From: Thermococcus eurythermalis
GTDB lineage: Archaea; Methanobacteriota_B; Thermococci; Thermococcales; Thermococcaceae
Direction: 5' to 3'
Length of the DNA: 64,000 nt
Assembly: GCF_000769655.1 (NCBI RefSeq)
Contig: NZ_CP008887.1
Location: 186,001-250,000 of the forward strand
Shown: positions 46,760-55,117 of the stretch, in pieces
Layout: each line of letters begins with the position of its first letter
Numbering within the stretch: position 1 is the stretch's first letter
The notes under the pieces: model-generated
The model's database searches: none
The model's input: the letters and a program-made list of their open reading frames with translations, nothing else
What the model was told of the DNA's origin: nothing
Program-made: the position numbers and the translations under genes

Positions 46760-46850
46760 CTCACGCCGGTGCCGGCAGGGTCAGGGACCAACTGAACCAA
46801 TCGCTATAGAGCAGTCCGCCCTCCAAAAGAGAGCAGAGAGAAGAAGGAAA

Positions 46851-48134
46851 TCAGACGAGCCTTCCCCCCACGAGGACCCTCGGTGAGATAAAGCTCTGAA
46901 CCCTCTCCGGTTCCTTTCCGGGCCTCAGCGTCCTGAGGAGCTCGAAGACGTTGCCGACGAGCATGTTGTCCTTGAAAGGCTTTAACTCGCCGTTCTCAAC
47001 GACGTAGCCGAGCTCGACCGTCAGCGAGAAGTCCCCGCTCACTGGGTTTGCGGTGTGCTCTCCGAAGACCTTCCTGACTATGACCCCTTCGTAGTCCTCA
47101 AGGCTTTCTTCACCGGGCTCAAGGACGATGTTGCTCGGCCCTATGTGCGGTGTGCTTCTAAAAGTTCTCAGGGCGTTTCCCGTGCTCTCCATGCCCAGGA
47201 ACGATGCGTAGGTGTGGTCGAGGAGGAAGTTCCTGACAACTCCGTCCCCGACGAGGGTTGTTTTCTGGCCCGGTGTCCCTTCCCCGTCAAAGGAGTAGCT
47301 GCCAGGGAGCTCAGGGATGGTTGAGTCATCAACGAGCGTGAAAGAGCCAACTTCCTCGCCGGGCTTAGAGAACCTGCTCCTGCCGTGGTAGACCTCGTCG
47401 CCGTAGAGGTTGCTCAGGAAGACGCCGATGACCGACTCCAAAGCGGTTGGCTCCAGAACGAGCTCGCCAGAGTAGGGCTCAAGCTTCTCCGCCCTGGCGC
47501 TCAGCCTGGCTTCCTCGACGGCCTTCTCAACGGCATTCTCAAGGACTTCAAAGGGCTGGAGCGAGGTAAAGTTCTGGCTGTACGAACCGGTTCCAGGCGG
47601 GTCGCTGAGAACCGCGTAGGCGGAGACGCCCATGTAGGTGGAGCTCTCCTCCAGCTCGACCCCGTTGGAGTTGACCACCCCATTCGTCCCGACGGCAAGC
47701 GAGATTGAACCCGAGATTGTTTCCCCGGCCTTTTTACCCCTCATGAGCTCAGCGTACTCAAGGGCCAGCCCCTGGGCTTCCTCGAAGGGAATCTCGTCTA
47801 TCTCCCTGTCGTAGATTCCAGGGACGCGCTTCACATTTTCATGGGCGGGAAAACCCCTAAACGGAACCTCGCTTATCTTTGCCAGCTTTACCGCCCTCTC
47901 CACCAGCTTTTCAAGCTCCTCCTCGCTCGGATGGAGTCCCGTGATGTAAGAAAAGCCGAGCCTGCCCTTTAACCCGACCCTGAGGCCTATTCCCGAATAG
48001 AACTTCCTCTGGGAGCGCTCAAGAGTTTCTCTCTCGATTTTAAACGACCCAGAGCGGCCGAACTGGTAGAACACTTCCCACTCGACGTCCTCGCGTTCGA
48101 GGATGCGGACGAGCCCCTCAACGGCTTCCATCAT
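46851..48134 (-). CDS. tldE: TldE/PmbA-type metallopeptidase subunit
   Basis: A 427-residue TldD/PmbA-family protein without the HExxxH zinc motif, hence the TldE partner. Family signatures include ISGSISLAVGTNGVVNSNG, FLLDHTYASFLGMEST and NPVSGDFSLTVELGYVVENG. TldD and TldE form a heterodimer that degrades unfolded or modified peptides. The start overlaps the tldD stop (two adjacent ATG codons, 48129-48134; the first is used here). The coordinate end is the last gene before the amylase promoter region. Confidence 0.9.
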   Translation of the reverse strand: MMEAVEGLVRILEREDVEWEVFYQFGRSGSFKIERETLERSQRKFYSGIGLRVGLKGRLGFSYITGLHPSEEELEKLVERAVKLAKISEVPFRGFPAHENVKRVPGIYDREIDEIPFEEAQGLALEYAELMRGKKAGETISGSISLAVGTNGVVNSNGVELEESSTYMGVSAYAVLSDPPGTGSYSQNFTSLQPFEVLENAVEKAVEEARLSARAEKLEPYSGELVLEPTALESVIGVFLSNLYGDEVYHGRSRFSKPGEEVGSFTLVDDSTIPELPGSYSFDGEGTPGQKTTLVGDGVVRNFLLDHTYASFLGMESTGNALRTFRSTPHIGPSNIVLEPGEESLEDYEGVIVRKVFGEHTANPVSGDFSLTVELGYVVENGELKPFKDNMLVGNVFELLRTLRPGKEPERVQSFISPRVLVGGRLV

Positions 48135-49492
48135 CTCAATCCCCCCACAAGGGCCCTTGTGAGTATGTGCGGCCCGCCGTCGTCAACGGGAACCCACTGG
48201 CCCTTTCCGCAGTAGCCTGGAAACTCCACACGGGTATCGTTTCCGATGGCCCTGATGTTCTTCAGCACGTCGAGGATTTTGCCCGAGAGCGCGACGTCCC
48301 TGACGGGCTCCTTGAGCTCGCCGTTTTCGACGATGTAGCCGAGCTTGGCCCCGAAGGTGAAGGTGCCGTTTGCGGTGTCAACCTCACCGCCCTTGTCCCC
48401 GAGCATGTAAAGGCCGTTCCTGACCTCTTCAAGCATTTCCTCAAAGCTCCAGTCGCCGGGTTCGACGTATGTGTTGCTCATCCTCACGAGGGGCTGGTAG
48501 GCGTAGCTCTCAGCCCTCGCGTGCCCGTTCGGCTCAAGCCCGAAGTACTCCGCAGTTTCTCTGTCGTTGAGGTAGTTAACCAGGACTCCATCGCGGATTA
48601 TCTCGACGCGCTTCGCCCTAATCCCCTCGTCGTCGTAGGGGTAGCTCCCGAACTTGCCCGGCAAAGTGGGGTCGTCCACAACGTTCAGCCCCTCAACCGC
48701 AATTTTCTCCCCGAGCTTCCCAGCAAGGATGCTGTCACCGTTCTTGACTGAATCAGCCTCGACAGCATGTCCCAATGCCTCATGAATGAAGACACCGGTC
48801 AGCTCGGGGTCGGCTATGACGTCCATCTCGCCGGACGGGGGAGAGCTAGCCCTCAGGAGCTCAAAGACCTTTTCCTTGACGTGGGAAGTCCAGTAGTCTA
48901 TGTCAATTCCCTCTATCAGCTCCCAGCCGACTGTGCCTCCGAAGCTCTTCCAGAAGTCCTGCATTGAGCCGTTTTCGCGGGCTGTGACTGAAAAGCCGAG
49001 CCTTATCCTCGGCACAACTGTTCTTATCTCGCTCCCAAGGGAGTTGAAATATAACGTCTCAACGACGGAGTCGCCGTAGCTGACGTTCCTGTTGACGATT
49101 TTCTCTCCCTTGAGCATGCCGTCTATCTCCTTGACGAGCGAGAGGGCTTCCTCGATGTCAACGGCGGTGAAGGGCTTCTTTACCCTGAGCTCTACCTCGT
49201 CCCTAACCGGGTCGCCGAGGTAAATCCTCGCGTCTCCCCTGGATAATTTTGCTATCTTCATCGCGGTCTCGATAGCCTTCTCAAAGCGCTCGCGGTCGTT
49301 GGCGCTCGAAAAGCCCCACGCCCCGTTAAAGGCCCTCGCACCTACCCCCAGCTCGGAGTTGCTTGAGAGCTCCCTCAGCTGGCCGTTGCTCATGGCGAGC
49401 CTTCTCGACGTGACCTTAATGAGCCTGATTTCATAGTAATCGACGCCGTGCTTTCTCGCGAGCTCCTCAGCCCTCTTCATGAGCCACTCCAT
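48131..49492 (-). CDS. tldD: TldD metallopeptidase
   Basis: A 453-residue zinc peptidase subunit. The HExxxH motif is in GVFIHEALGHAVEADS. C-terminal GPHILTRALVGG and NGTFTFGAKLGYIVENG are family signatures. Start ATG 49492 (MEWLMKRAEELARKHG) is 3 nt after GGTGGGATT; the longer frame upstream has no coding character and no ribosome site. It is co-transcribed with tldE. Confidence 0.93.
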   Translation of the reverse strand: MEWLMKRAEELARKHGVDYYEIRLIKVTSRRLAMSNGQLRELSSNSELGVGARAFNGAWGFSSANDRERFEKAIETAMKIAKLSRGDARIYLGDPVRDEVELRVKKPFTAVDIEEALSLVKEIDGMLKGEKIVNRNVSYGDSVVETLYFNSLGSEIRTVVPRIRLGFSVTARENGSMQDFWKSFGGTVGWELIEGIDIDYWTSHVKEKVFELLRASSPPSGEMDVIADPELTGVFIHEALGHAVEADSVKNGDSILAGKLGEKIAVEGLNVVDDPTLPGKFGSYPYDDEGIRAKRVEIIRDGVLVNYLNDRETAEYFGLEPNGHARAESYAYQPLVRMSNTYVEPGDWSFEEMLEEVRNGLYMLGDKGGEVDTANGTFTFGAKLGYIVENGELKEPVRDVALSGKILDVLKNIRAIGNDTRVEFPGYCGKGQWVPVDDGGPHILTRALVGGLR

Positions 49493-49574
49493 AATCCCAC
49501 CGCTCGGCATAAACGGGGAAGGCCTTATATGGATTGCCATAGCGTGATGAACCACAGGGTTTAAGGGTTGAAAG

Positions 49575-50081
49575 ATGGAGCGGAGGAAGGAGATACTCAA
49601 CTACATCCGCAACAGACCAGGTATAACTTTCCGCGAGCTGGCAAGGGAGCTTGGACTGGGCATAGGCGACCTGCAGTACCACCTGGGAAAGCTTGAGAAA
49701 GAGGGGCAGGTGTTTTCAAGGAGGGCCGGAAGGAGGCGCTACATCTTCCCGGCGGGCTTTGAAGAAGATGCCCAGAGACTGCTGATGGCCATATCCACCG
49801 AGACAAGAAGGCAGATACTGCTCCTCCTCATGAAGGGGCCAATGAGCCAGGGCGAGATAGCGGAAAAGCTGGGGGTCAGCCAGCCGACGGTGAGCTATCA
49901 CATGAAGGAGCTCGAAAAGCTCGGCATTGTGAGGGCCGAGAGAACGGGAAAGAGTATAATTTACCGCATCAACTACGACCCTGAGGCCCTCGTGAGGCTC
50001 ATCAGGGAATACAGGCCAACACTGTGGGAGAGACTGGCGGACGGCCTTATAGACTTCCTCGCTGGGGTGGGTGAAGGTTAA
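49575..50081 (+). CDS. Transcription regulator with two winged-helix domains
   Basis: A 168-residue protein. Domain one (about 1-60) is a winged helix with LARELGLGIGDLQYHLGKLEKEG, and domain two (about 75-140) is an ArsR-type helix with IAEKLGVSQPTVSYHMKELEKLG. A short C-terminal tail follows. The start ATG 49575 is divergent from tldD. A membrane protein gene begins at its stop (TAATG), suggesting it senses or controls that protein or the secreted Lon-like protease downstream. No cysteine/metal site is visible. Confidence 0.85.
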   Translation: MERRKEILNYIRNRPGITFRELARELGLGIGDLQYHLGKLEKEGQVFSRRAGRRRYIFPAGFEEDAQRLLMAISTETRRQILLLLMKGPMSQGEIAEKLGVSQPTVSYHMKELEKLGIVRAERTGKSIIYRINYDPEALVRLIREYRPTLWERLADGLIDFLAGVGEG

Positions 50082-50335
50082 TGATGGGAATGCTCGTAGA
50101 TATGGTGGTGGCCATACTCGCAGTGGCGCTGGTTGGTGTCAGCTATCTGGCGTACCGCAAGAGCCACATGAGGGCGGCACTCTACCTGGCGCTGGCCTTC
50201 ATTCTCTTCGCCCTCAAGAAAGTCGTGGAGATTTCGGCCGAAGGCGGTGCCATAGAGAGAGACATCAGGCTAATCGTGGACTTCCTAGAAGTTCTCGTTC
50301 TCCTGCTCTTCCTGATGGCCATCTGGCGGCGTTAA
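50081..50335 (+). CDS. Small membrane protein coupled to regulator
   Basis: An 84-residue protein with three hydrophobic stretches (VVAILAVALVGVSYLAY, AALYLALAFILFALKK, LVLLLFLMAIW). The ATG overlaps the regulator's TAA, so the two are translated together. No known domain. The pairing with a two-HTH regulator suggests a membrane-linked signalling or autoregulatory unit. Confidence 0.7.
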   Translation: MMGMLVDMVVAILAVALVGVSYLAYRKSHMRAALYLALAFILFALKKVVEISAEGGAIERDIRLIVDFLEVLVLLLFLMAIWRR

Positions 50336-50393
50336 ACTGTTGAACCAAAAACGCTTTATTTAACCCTCTCCAATCCTCGAAACGGGTGAAAAG

Positions 50394-52334
50394 ATGAAGA
50401 GAGCAGTCATTTTAGTTCTGGCAGTGCTCCTTCTGCTCCCGTTAGCGACGCCAGTGGTGGCTCAGTGCCCAAGTGAGGGACACACGGTGATAATGCACGC
50501 ACCGGCAGTGGCCAAAACCTCGACGGGCGAACTGACCGGTGTCGCCACGGAGTTCGTGATTACAGTGGCTCCAGGAAGCGGGCACGTTTACATAGAGACG
50601 TGGCCGTTAGCAGAAGTTGACATGCAGGCCAGCGCCAGGCTGGCAACCCAGGTGGCGGGAAGGGTTCTCCAGGTGGACATGAGCCAGTACGATGTTTTTG
50701 TCCGGGTTCGTGCCGAGAGCCCCATCATAGGTGGGCCCTCAGCAGGCGCAACCATGACCGTCGGCATAATCGCGGCGCTGATGGGCTGGGACGTCAACCC
50801 GAAGGTTATGATGACCGGAATGATTAACCCGGACGGCAGCATCGGGCCCGTTGGTGGAATTCTTGAGAAGGCCTCAGCCGCCCACCAGGCGGGGGCGGAA
50901 GTCTTTCTGATTCCAGAGGGGCAGAGAATCCAGTACATCCAGGAGACCCAGAAGAAGGAAATCGGGGGGATTATCCAGATAGTGAACACCGAGACCCAGC
51001 CGGTTGATGTCGTTGAGTACGCCAGAGAACGCTGGGGGCTCAAGGTGATAGAGGTAAAGGACATCTACGAGGCAGTTTATTACTTCACGGGCCACAGGCT
51101 CCCGAAGCCCAAAGTGCCTGAAAACGTCCAGATTGACACCTCCTTCCTTAGAAACGACGCTCTGAGCGACTACCAGAACACCACCGAGTACTACCAGAGG
51201 GTCTTGGAGGCTCTCAAGGGGAGCAACGTCGGCTACGACACATACATGACCCTCCTTGCGGCCCTTGACAGCGCAGAGGAGAGACTTGCCCAGGCAAAGA
51301 AGTACCTGGACGAGGGGCGCTACTACACCGTCCTCAGCAAGGACTTCCAGGCAAGGATAGTGATAAGGCACGTCGAGTGGTACCTTAGTGTTGCCACGCC
51401 AGAGGACGTTGGGGAGCTCCTGAAGAACACGAGCAGGACGATAGATGAGACCGAAGCCTACGTTGAGGGCCAGGAGATAAGAGGCATCACGATGCTCCAG
51501 GCGGTAGCGGCCGCCGAGGAGAGGGTGGAAGACGCCAAGAGCAACCTTGAGGAGGCGTGGAAGGCCTACTACTCAGGAGATTATTGGAACGCCCTTGGAA
51601 ACGCCGCTTACGCCTACGAGAGGGCAAAGACAGCAATCCTCTGGACTGACCTCGGGAAACGCTTTGCTAAAGACGAGACGATTGAAAAGGATGTAGTCAA
51701 AGCCACAGCGAGGGACTACATAGACGAGTCCACACTCATAGTCGCCTACATCGAGTCCATGTACGGGGACGTTCTCGGAAGCACCCTCACCGACACCATC
51801 CAGAAAGCCGAACAGTACTACGACAACGGCAAATATTCAGCGGCCCTCTTCACGGCCATGGAGGCCCGCGTCCAGGGTGAGGTGTTCCTCGACACTCTTG
51901 CAATATCCAACTGGACAGTCCTGCTGGACAAGCTCAACATGCTCAAAAATGACGCCAGAACCGCGATAGGCCTCGCGGAGAAAAACGGGGTGACCCCATT
52001 GCTTGCAATAGCATACTACGAGTTCGCCCAGAGCTTTGAAGACCTCGCGAGGGAGAACCAGAGCCTCAACGACCTCCAGACGGCGATGACATTCTACGCC
52101 TACGCCAAGGAGACCGCGAACCTGTTTCTCTCGACCCCGCTCAGCCCGATTGAAGAGGTGCCCGAGGAGAGCATACCTGTGCCGGAAATAGTTATTCCAA
52201 ACGAGACAGAAACTCAAACCCAGACGCAGGCCCAGACTCCGGCCGGCCAGACGGATGAAGTGAACTACGAACTCATAGGTTTGTCCGTGGTTTTGGCGTT
52301 CGTCCTTGGAGTGTCCATTGGAAGGAAGCTCTGA
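50394..52334 (+). CDS. Secreted Lon-like (S16) serine protease, membrane-anchored
   Basis: A 646-residue protein with signal peptide (MKRAVILVLAVLLLLPLATP), an S16 Lon proteolytic domain, a long helical region (about 230-600), a Glu/Thr/Gln-rich stretch and a C-terminal membrane anchor (LIGLSVVLAFVLGVSIG). The catalytic dyad is S116 (IIGGPSAGATM) and K159 (GGILEKASAA), spaced 43 residues as in Lon. There is no AAA+ ATPase domain, so it must act without ATP-driven unfolding. Start ATG 50394 follows GGGTG; TATA TTTATTTAA near 50354-50362. It overlaps the convergent PAPS-reductase-like gene by 70 nt. Confidence 0.85.
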   Translation: MKRAVILVLAVLLLLPLATPVVAQCPSEGHTVIMHAPAVAKTSTGELTGVATEFVITVAPGSGHVYIETWPLAEVDMQASARLATQVAGRVLQVDMSQYDVFVRVRAESPIIGGPSAGATMTVGIIAALMGWDVNPKVMMTGMINPDGSIGPVGGILEKASAAHQAGAEVFLIPEGQRIQYIQETQKKEIGGIIQIVNTETQPVDVVEYARERWGLKVIEVKDIYEAVYYFTGHRLPKPKVPENVQIDTSFLRNDALSDYQNTTEYYQRVLEALKGSNVGYDTYMTLLAALDSAEERLAQAKKYLDEGRYYTVLSKDFQARIVIRHVEWYLSVATPEDVGELLKNTSRTIDETEAYVEGQEIRGITMLQAVAAAEERVEDAKSNLEEAWKAYYSGDYWNALGNAAYAYERAKTAILWTDLGKRFAKDETIEKDVVKATARDYIDESTLIVAYIESMYGDVLGSTLTDTIQKAEQYYDNGKYSAALFTAMEARVQGEVFLDTLAISNWTVLLDKLNMLKNDARTAIGLAEKNGVTPLLAIAYYEFAQSFEDLARENQSLNDLQTAMTFYAYAKETANLFLSTPLSPIEEVPEESIPVPEIVIPNETETQTQTQAQTPAGQTDEVNYELIGLSVVLAFVLGVSIGRKL

Positions 52335-53593
52335 GGGAGCGCCCTCACTCCCCTCTTCTTTAACAGCTCAACCTCCCACTCCGCCAGACTCGGACAGATT
52401 GTACAGCCAAGCCTGTAGAAGCCCTCGTAGTAGAGCGGGTGCAGTTTAAAGCCCCTCATGAGGATGAAGAGCTGAACCATGAGCCCGCTCCAGAACTTTA
52501 TGGGCATAACCTCAAGGATTCTTCCGAAATCCGTCTTTCTCTCGATGACCGGTGGCTTGAGCCTTCTCCTCGCGCTCTCCCCGTCGCGGTCGCCGACGAG
52601 GAGAACTGGGTTTTCAAACTCCGAAACAACTGAATAGAGGGCCTCGACCTTCTTCCTCGTGCACCAGCGGTTCCCATGGGTCGGCATGCCGTACTTCTCA
52701 ACGGGCATCGGAACGTCGACGCGAACGAGGTTAACGCCAAGCTTTTCCGCGAGTTCTTCAACGTATTCGTCCGTTCCTGGCATCTCGTACTCCATCCTGA
52801 CGTAGACAGCGGTAACCTCGTCGAAGACCTCTTTCGCTAAGATAAGTGTGGCCGTCGAGTCCTTTCCCCCGCTCCATGGAACCACGATGTCGTAGTCCTC
52901 AAAAGCCCTGAGAAATGCTTTCGAAGCCTCGGCAAAGGCCTCTATGTAGTCCCTGTTAGCTGAGATGAGCGAGTCGAGCGAGACGTCCTCGATGCAGGGG
53001 CACTTCCAGAGGACCTCGGTCGGAAAGCCGAGCTTTTTGCTCACCTCGGCCACCTTGTTCGGGCCCGAGAAATAGACCTCCTGGTTCATAGTCTTCCTCA
53101 GGACGAGCGAGTTCTCGCCGAGCTCGACGTCGAGGAGCGAGCGCATGGCCCTTCTAAAGCCGTCGTCAAGGGCGAGGTAAACGTCGTAGTCCGGGTTAAT
53201 TTCGAGGCCGAAGGGGTTCTCGGGGTTGAGAGCGTAGGTTCCCCGCCACTCGATGCCGAGGCGAAAGAGGGCCTTTATCTCCTCGATGTGGGAGTAGAGC
53301 TCGTCAACGCGCATGTTTCTAACGCGCTTCGTCCTCAGAACCCTCGCGTAGAAGGGCTTTCCTGACTCCCTCAAAACGGGGAGGAGCTCCTCCATGAGGT
53401 CTCTCTCCTTCTCGCCGAGGAGGAGAACCGGGATGTAAGGCCCTTCGAGGGCTCTCTCAAGGTTCTCGAGGACTTCCTTCTTAGTTCTGCCCCCGCCGAG
53501 GCTCTCAACCCTAAGAAAGCCCCCGTAGTTCCTCTCGTTTATGTAGCTTAGAGCCTTCGCGTCCTTCCTTGCCCTCGCTATGAGCGCGAACAT
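52265..53593 (-). CDS. PAPS reductase/PP-loop family protein
   Basis: A 442-residue protein with a PP-loop ATPase motif (DIVVPWSGGKDSTATL) and a PAPS-reductase-like second half (GNRWCTRKKVEALY), followed by GCTICPS near the C-terminus. These cysteines could bind an iron-sulfur cluster. Sulfate reduction is not expected, so it may transfer sulfur to tRNA or a cofactor. Start ATG 53593 is about 25 bp after TATA-like CCTTTTAAGC, so it is leaderless. The last 20 or so residues are read antisense to the Lon-like gene, which may mean the original stop was lost. Confidence 0.75.
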   Translation of the reverse strand: MFALIARARKDAKALSYINERNYGGFLRVESLGGGRTKKEVLENLERALEGPYIPVLLLGEKERDLMEELLPVLRESGKPFYARVLRTKRVRNMRVDELYSHIEEIKALFRLGIEWRGTYALNPENPFGLEINPDYDVYLALDDGFRRAMRSLLDVELGENSLVLRKTMNQEVYFSGPNKVAEVSKKLGFPTEVLWKCPCIEDVSLDSLISANRDYIEAFAEASKAFLRAFEDYDIVVPWSGGKDSTATLILAKEVFDEVTAVYVRMEYEMPGTDEYVEELAEKLGVNLVRVDVPMPVEKYGMPTHGNRWCTRKKVEALYSVVSEFENPVLLVGDRDGESARRRLKPPVIERKTDFGRILEVMPIKFWSGLMVQLFILMRGFKLHPLYYEGFYRLGCTICPSLAEWEVELLKKRGVRALPQSFLPMDTPRTNAKTTDKPMSS

Positions 53594-53627
53594 GGAAGGG
53601 GTTAAAAGGGGAAGCTTAAAAGGATTG

Positions 53628-54695
53628 TTACCAAACAGGACTGTTTTTCTTTTGAGATTTCAATGAATTTAACCCCCACCAACCTATCACGAACGCCGAC
53701 GAGAAGTGAACGTCCAAACCTAACCCTTGAGCAAGTTCCCGCCCCAACTTCGAAGAACCTGCAGGATTAACCAGATAGACCTCAAAACCCCTCTTCAACG
53801 CCATAACAATCCCGTGTTCGAGAAGCTCCTTCTTGGCGAAATTTGAGGCCTTTCGATTCCCTTTTCTCGAATTTGTTGCCTTCCCATTTTTCCTCTTAAT
53901 CCTCTCCAAATCCTCAAAGAACACGACCCCAACACCATGATAAAACGCATAATCCAGAAGATGAGCGAGAGCCTTTAACCTCAAATCCCGAGCCCTCCTT
54001 TTCGAGAACCCCGGAGAATTAACTTCAGGAAAATGCTCAACCCTAACGTCCCGAATAATCCCCCTCTCATCGAGAATAACCATATTCACCCTGTCCGAAT
54101 TCAAATCAAATCCAGAGTAAAGCTTTCCATAAGCAGTCCTCCCGTAGTGTTTAAGATAAACCTCAAAAGGCACTTGAACATGCAGATAAACTTTTCCATT
54201 TCGCAGAACAACTTGAGCACCGTATTTTAATTTCTGAACATCAAAGATTACCGGAAGAAAATTCTTGCCTGTCTTCATCTTAAAGTTTAGCCATTCACCG
54301 TTCGAGCGAATTCTAACGTTTAACCCTTCAATCCTTACGTTCCTGTTCCCCTTCTCGTTTTCCTTAGGCTTGCTAATGAGGAATTTTGATTTCAAGTGAA
54401 TGTGCAGTGGATTTCCACCGTTTTGTTTTGCTCCCTTGAGAAGCATTTTCGCGTAATCCCACGCGCTGTCAGAATACCACCAGTTATTGAGAACCAGCCG
54501 GGAAACTTCCTTTACGCCTTCACTCTTTCTAATCCCCTTGAGCTGTAGCCTTATTGCGAGTTCAACGGCTCTTTTGAATTTTTCTGTCAGGAGAGCAAGT
54601 TTCAAGTAGTCTTCCGATGTTTTTGGTTCAAGCTTTGTCTTGATGGTTACGTAGTTTACTTCTGCTCGACGGATCGTTCGTGTTTTTCGAGCCAT
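53628..54695 (-). CDS. TnpB-like RuvC nuclease lacking the zinc ribbon
   Basis: A 355-residue TnpB/OrfB relative. The RuvC acids are present: D197 (SGFDLNS), E261 (VVFFEDLERIKRK) and D328 (LGLDVHFSSAF). Between E261 and D328, where TnpB has its four-Cys ribbon, this protein reads VNPAGSSKLGRELAQGLG with no Cys pair. It shares only the fold with the two TnpB copies elsewhere in the window. No transposase partner, and no foldable right end after its stop. Its start overlaps the RHH gene upstream by 40 nt, so they are translated together. This is either a derived stand-alone family or a domesticated nuclease. Confidence 0.8.
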   Translation of the reverse strand: MARKTRTIRRAEVNYVTIKTKLEPKTSEDYLKLALLTEKFKRAVELAIRLQLKGIRKSEGVKEVSRLVLNNWWYSDSAWDYAKMLLKGAKQNGGNPLHIHLKSKFLISKPKENEKGNRNVRIEGLNVRIRSNGEWLNFKMKTGKNFLPVIFDVQKLKYGAQVVLRNGKVYLHVQVPFEVYLKHYGRTAYGKLYSGFDLNSDRVNMVILDERGIIRDVRVEHFPEVNSPGFSKRRARDLRLKALAHLLDYAFYHGVGVVFFEDLERIKRKNGKATNSRKGNRKASNFAKKELLEHGIVMALKRGFEVYLVNPAGSSKLGRELAQGLGLDVHFSSAFVIGWWGLNSLKSQKKNSPVW

Positions 54696-54817
54696 AACTC
54701 AATAGCCTCCGTTATGGCCTTCCCGAGAGCTCCTTTTTTAACTCCATAAACGTCAAGGATTTTCTTTCGGAATTTGACTTCCAGTTCATCTGGAATTTTC
54801 ACTGTGATGACACCCAT
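54656..54817 (-). CDS. Ribbon-helix-helix (CopG-like) small protein
   Basis: A 53-residue protein starting MGVITVKIPDELEVKF, the beta-strand of an RHH DNA-binding protein, followed by two helices (VYGVKKGALGKAITEAIELW). ATG 54815-54817; RBS GGTGA upstream; the TATA box AAGTATTTAAG lies about 25 bp further, giving a short leader. The frame ends at TAA 54656 inside the TnpB-like gene. An RHH partner is what toxin-antitoxin and autorepressed operons use, so this protein may regulate the TnpB-like gene and the divergent RNA. Confidence 0.75.
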   Translation of the reverse strand: MGVITVKIPDELEVKFRKKILDVYGVKKGALGKAITEAIELWLEKHERSVEQK

Positions 54818-54872
54818 TGTATTCACCAAAATTCTTAAATACTTGTTTACTTAAATAGTTTTTGGCAATGAT

Positions 54873-55107
54873 GCCGGCCCTGTGAAGTCTGTGAGCCAGG
54901 CGAGGTGGAGGTCTGGTTGAGCCCTGTGGGTGTTCGGGCGACCCGTTCCGCCGTAGTGTGCTGAAAGAGAAGGAGAGTGGGCGGGGCGGTCTAAGTCCGG
55001 GCACCCCCGTAACTCGGGGAATGAATCCTCGTGTGTGAGTCTTGTGAACTCACGAAGGGGGACCCCGATGAGGATAACTCCCTGCCCTGAGCGGTGATGA
55101 GACCGGC
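54873..55107 (+). ncRNA. Putative GC-rich structured RNA, divergent from RHH/TnpB-like operon
   Basis: No open frame of note. A plus-strand TATA box (CTTAAATAG, 54850-54858) predicts a start near 54880. Foldable parts: AGCCAG (54894-54899) with CTGGTT (54913-54918); CCGCC (54948-54952) with GGCGG (54980-54984); a perfect hairpin CCCCG-TAACT-CGGGG (55005-55019); ATCCTC with GAGGAT closing a GTGAG/CTCAC hairpin; and the ends GCCGG (54873-54877) with CCGGC (55103-55107). The GC content stands out from the AT-rich promoter. It could be a guide RNA for the neighbouring TnpB-like protein, a lone element end, or an sRNA. Within its 3' part, CTGA (55087-55090) and TGATGA (55095-55100) resemble a D'/C' pair. 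Confidence 0.45.
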
Positions 55108-55117
55108 TTTCCCGAGG

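Noticed and set aside
45393-46886. 497-codon plus-strand open frame opposite the CGTase-like gene
   Set aside because: It is a codon-bias shadow of a well-supported GH13 gene; its residues are Val/Glu/Arg-rich without motifs.
53628-54695. TldR-type nuclease-dead TnpB repressor
   Set aside because: Both D197 and E261 and a plausible third acid D328 are kept, so catalytic loss cannot be claimed from the sequence.
54873-55107. Reading the structured stretch as RNase P RNA or SRP RNA
   Set aside because: The conserved elements I know for those RNAs (P4 core boxes of RNase P; the helix 8 GNAR loop region of SRP) are not found; only general GC-rich folding is seen.
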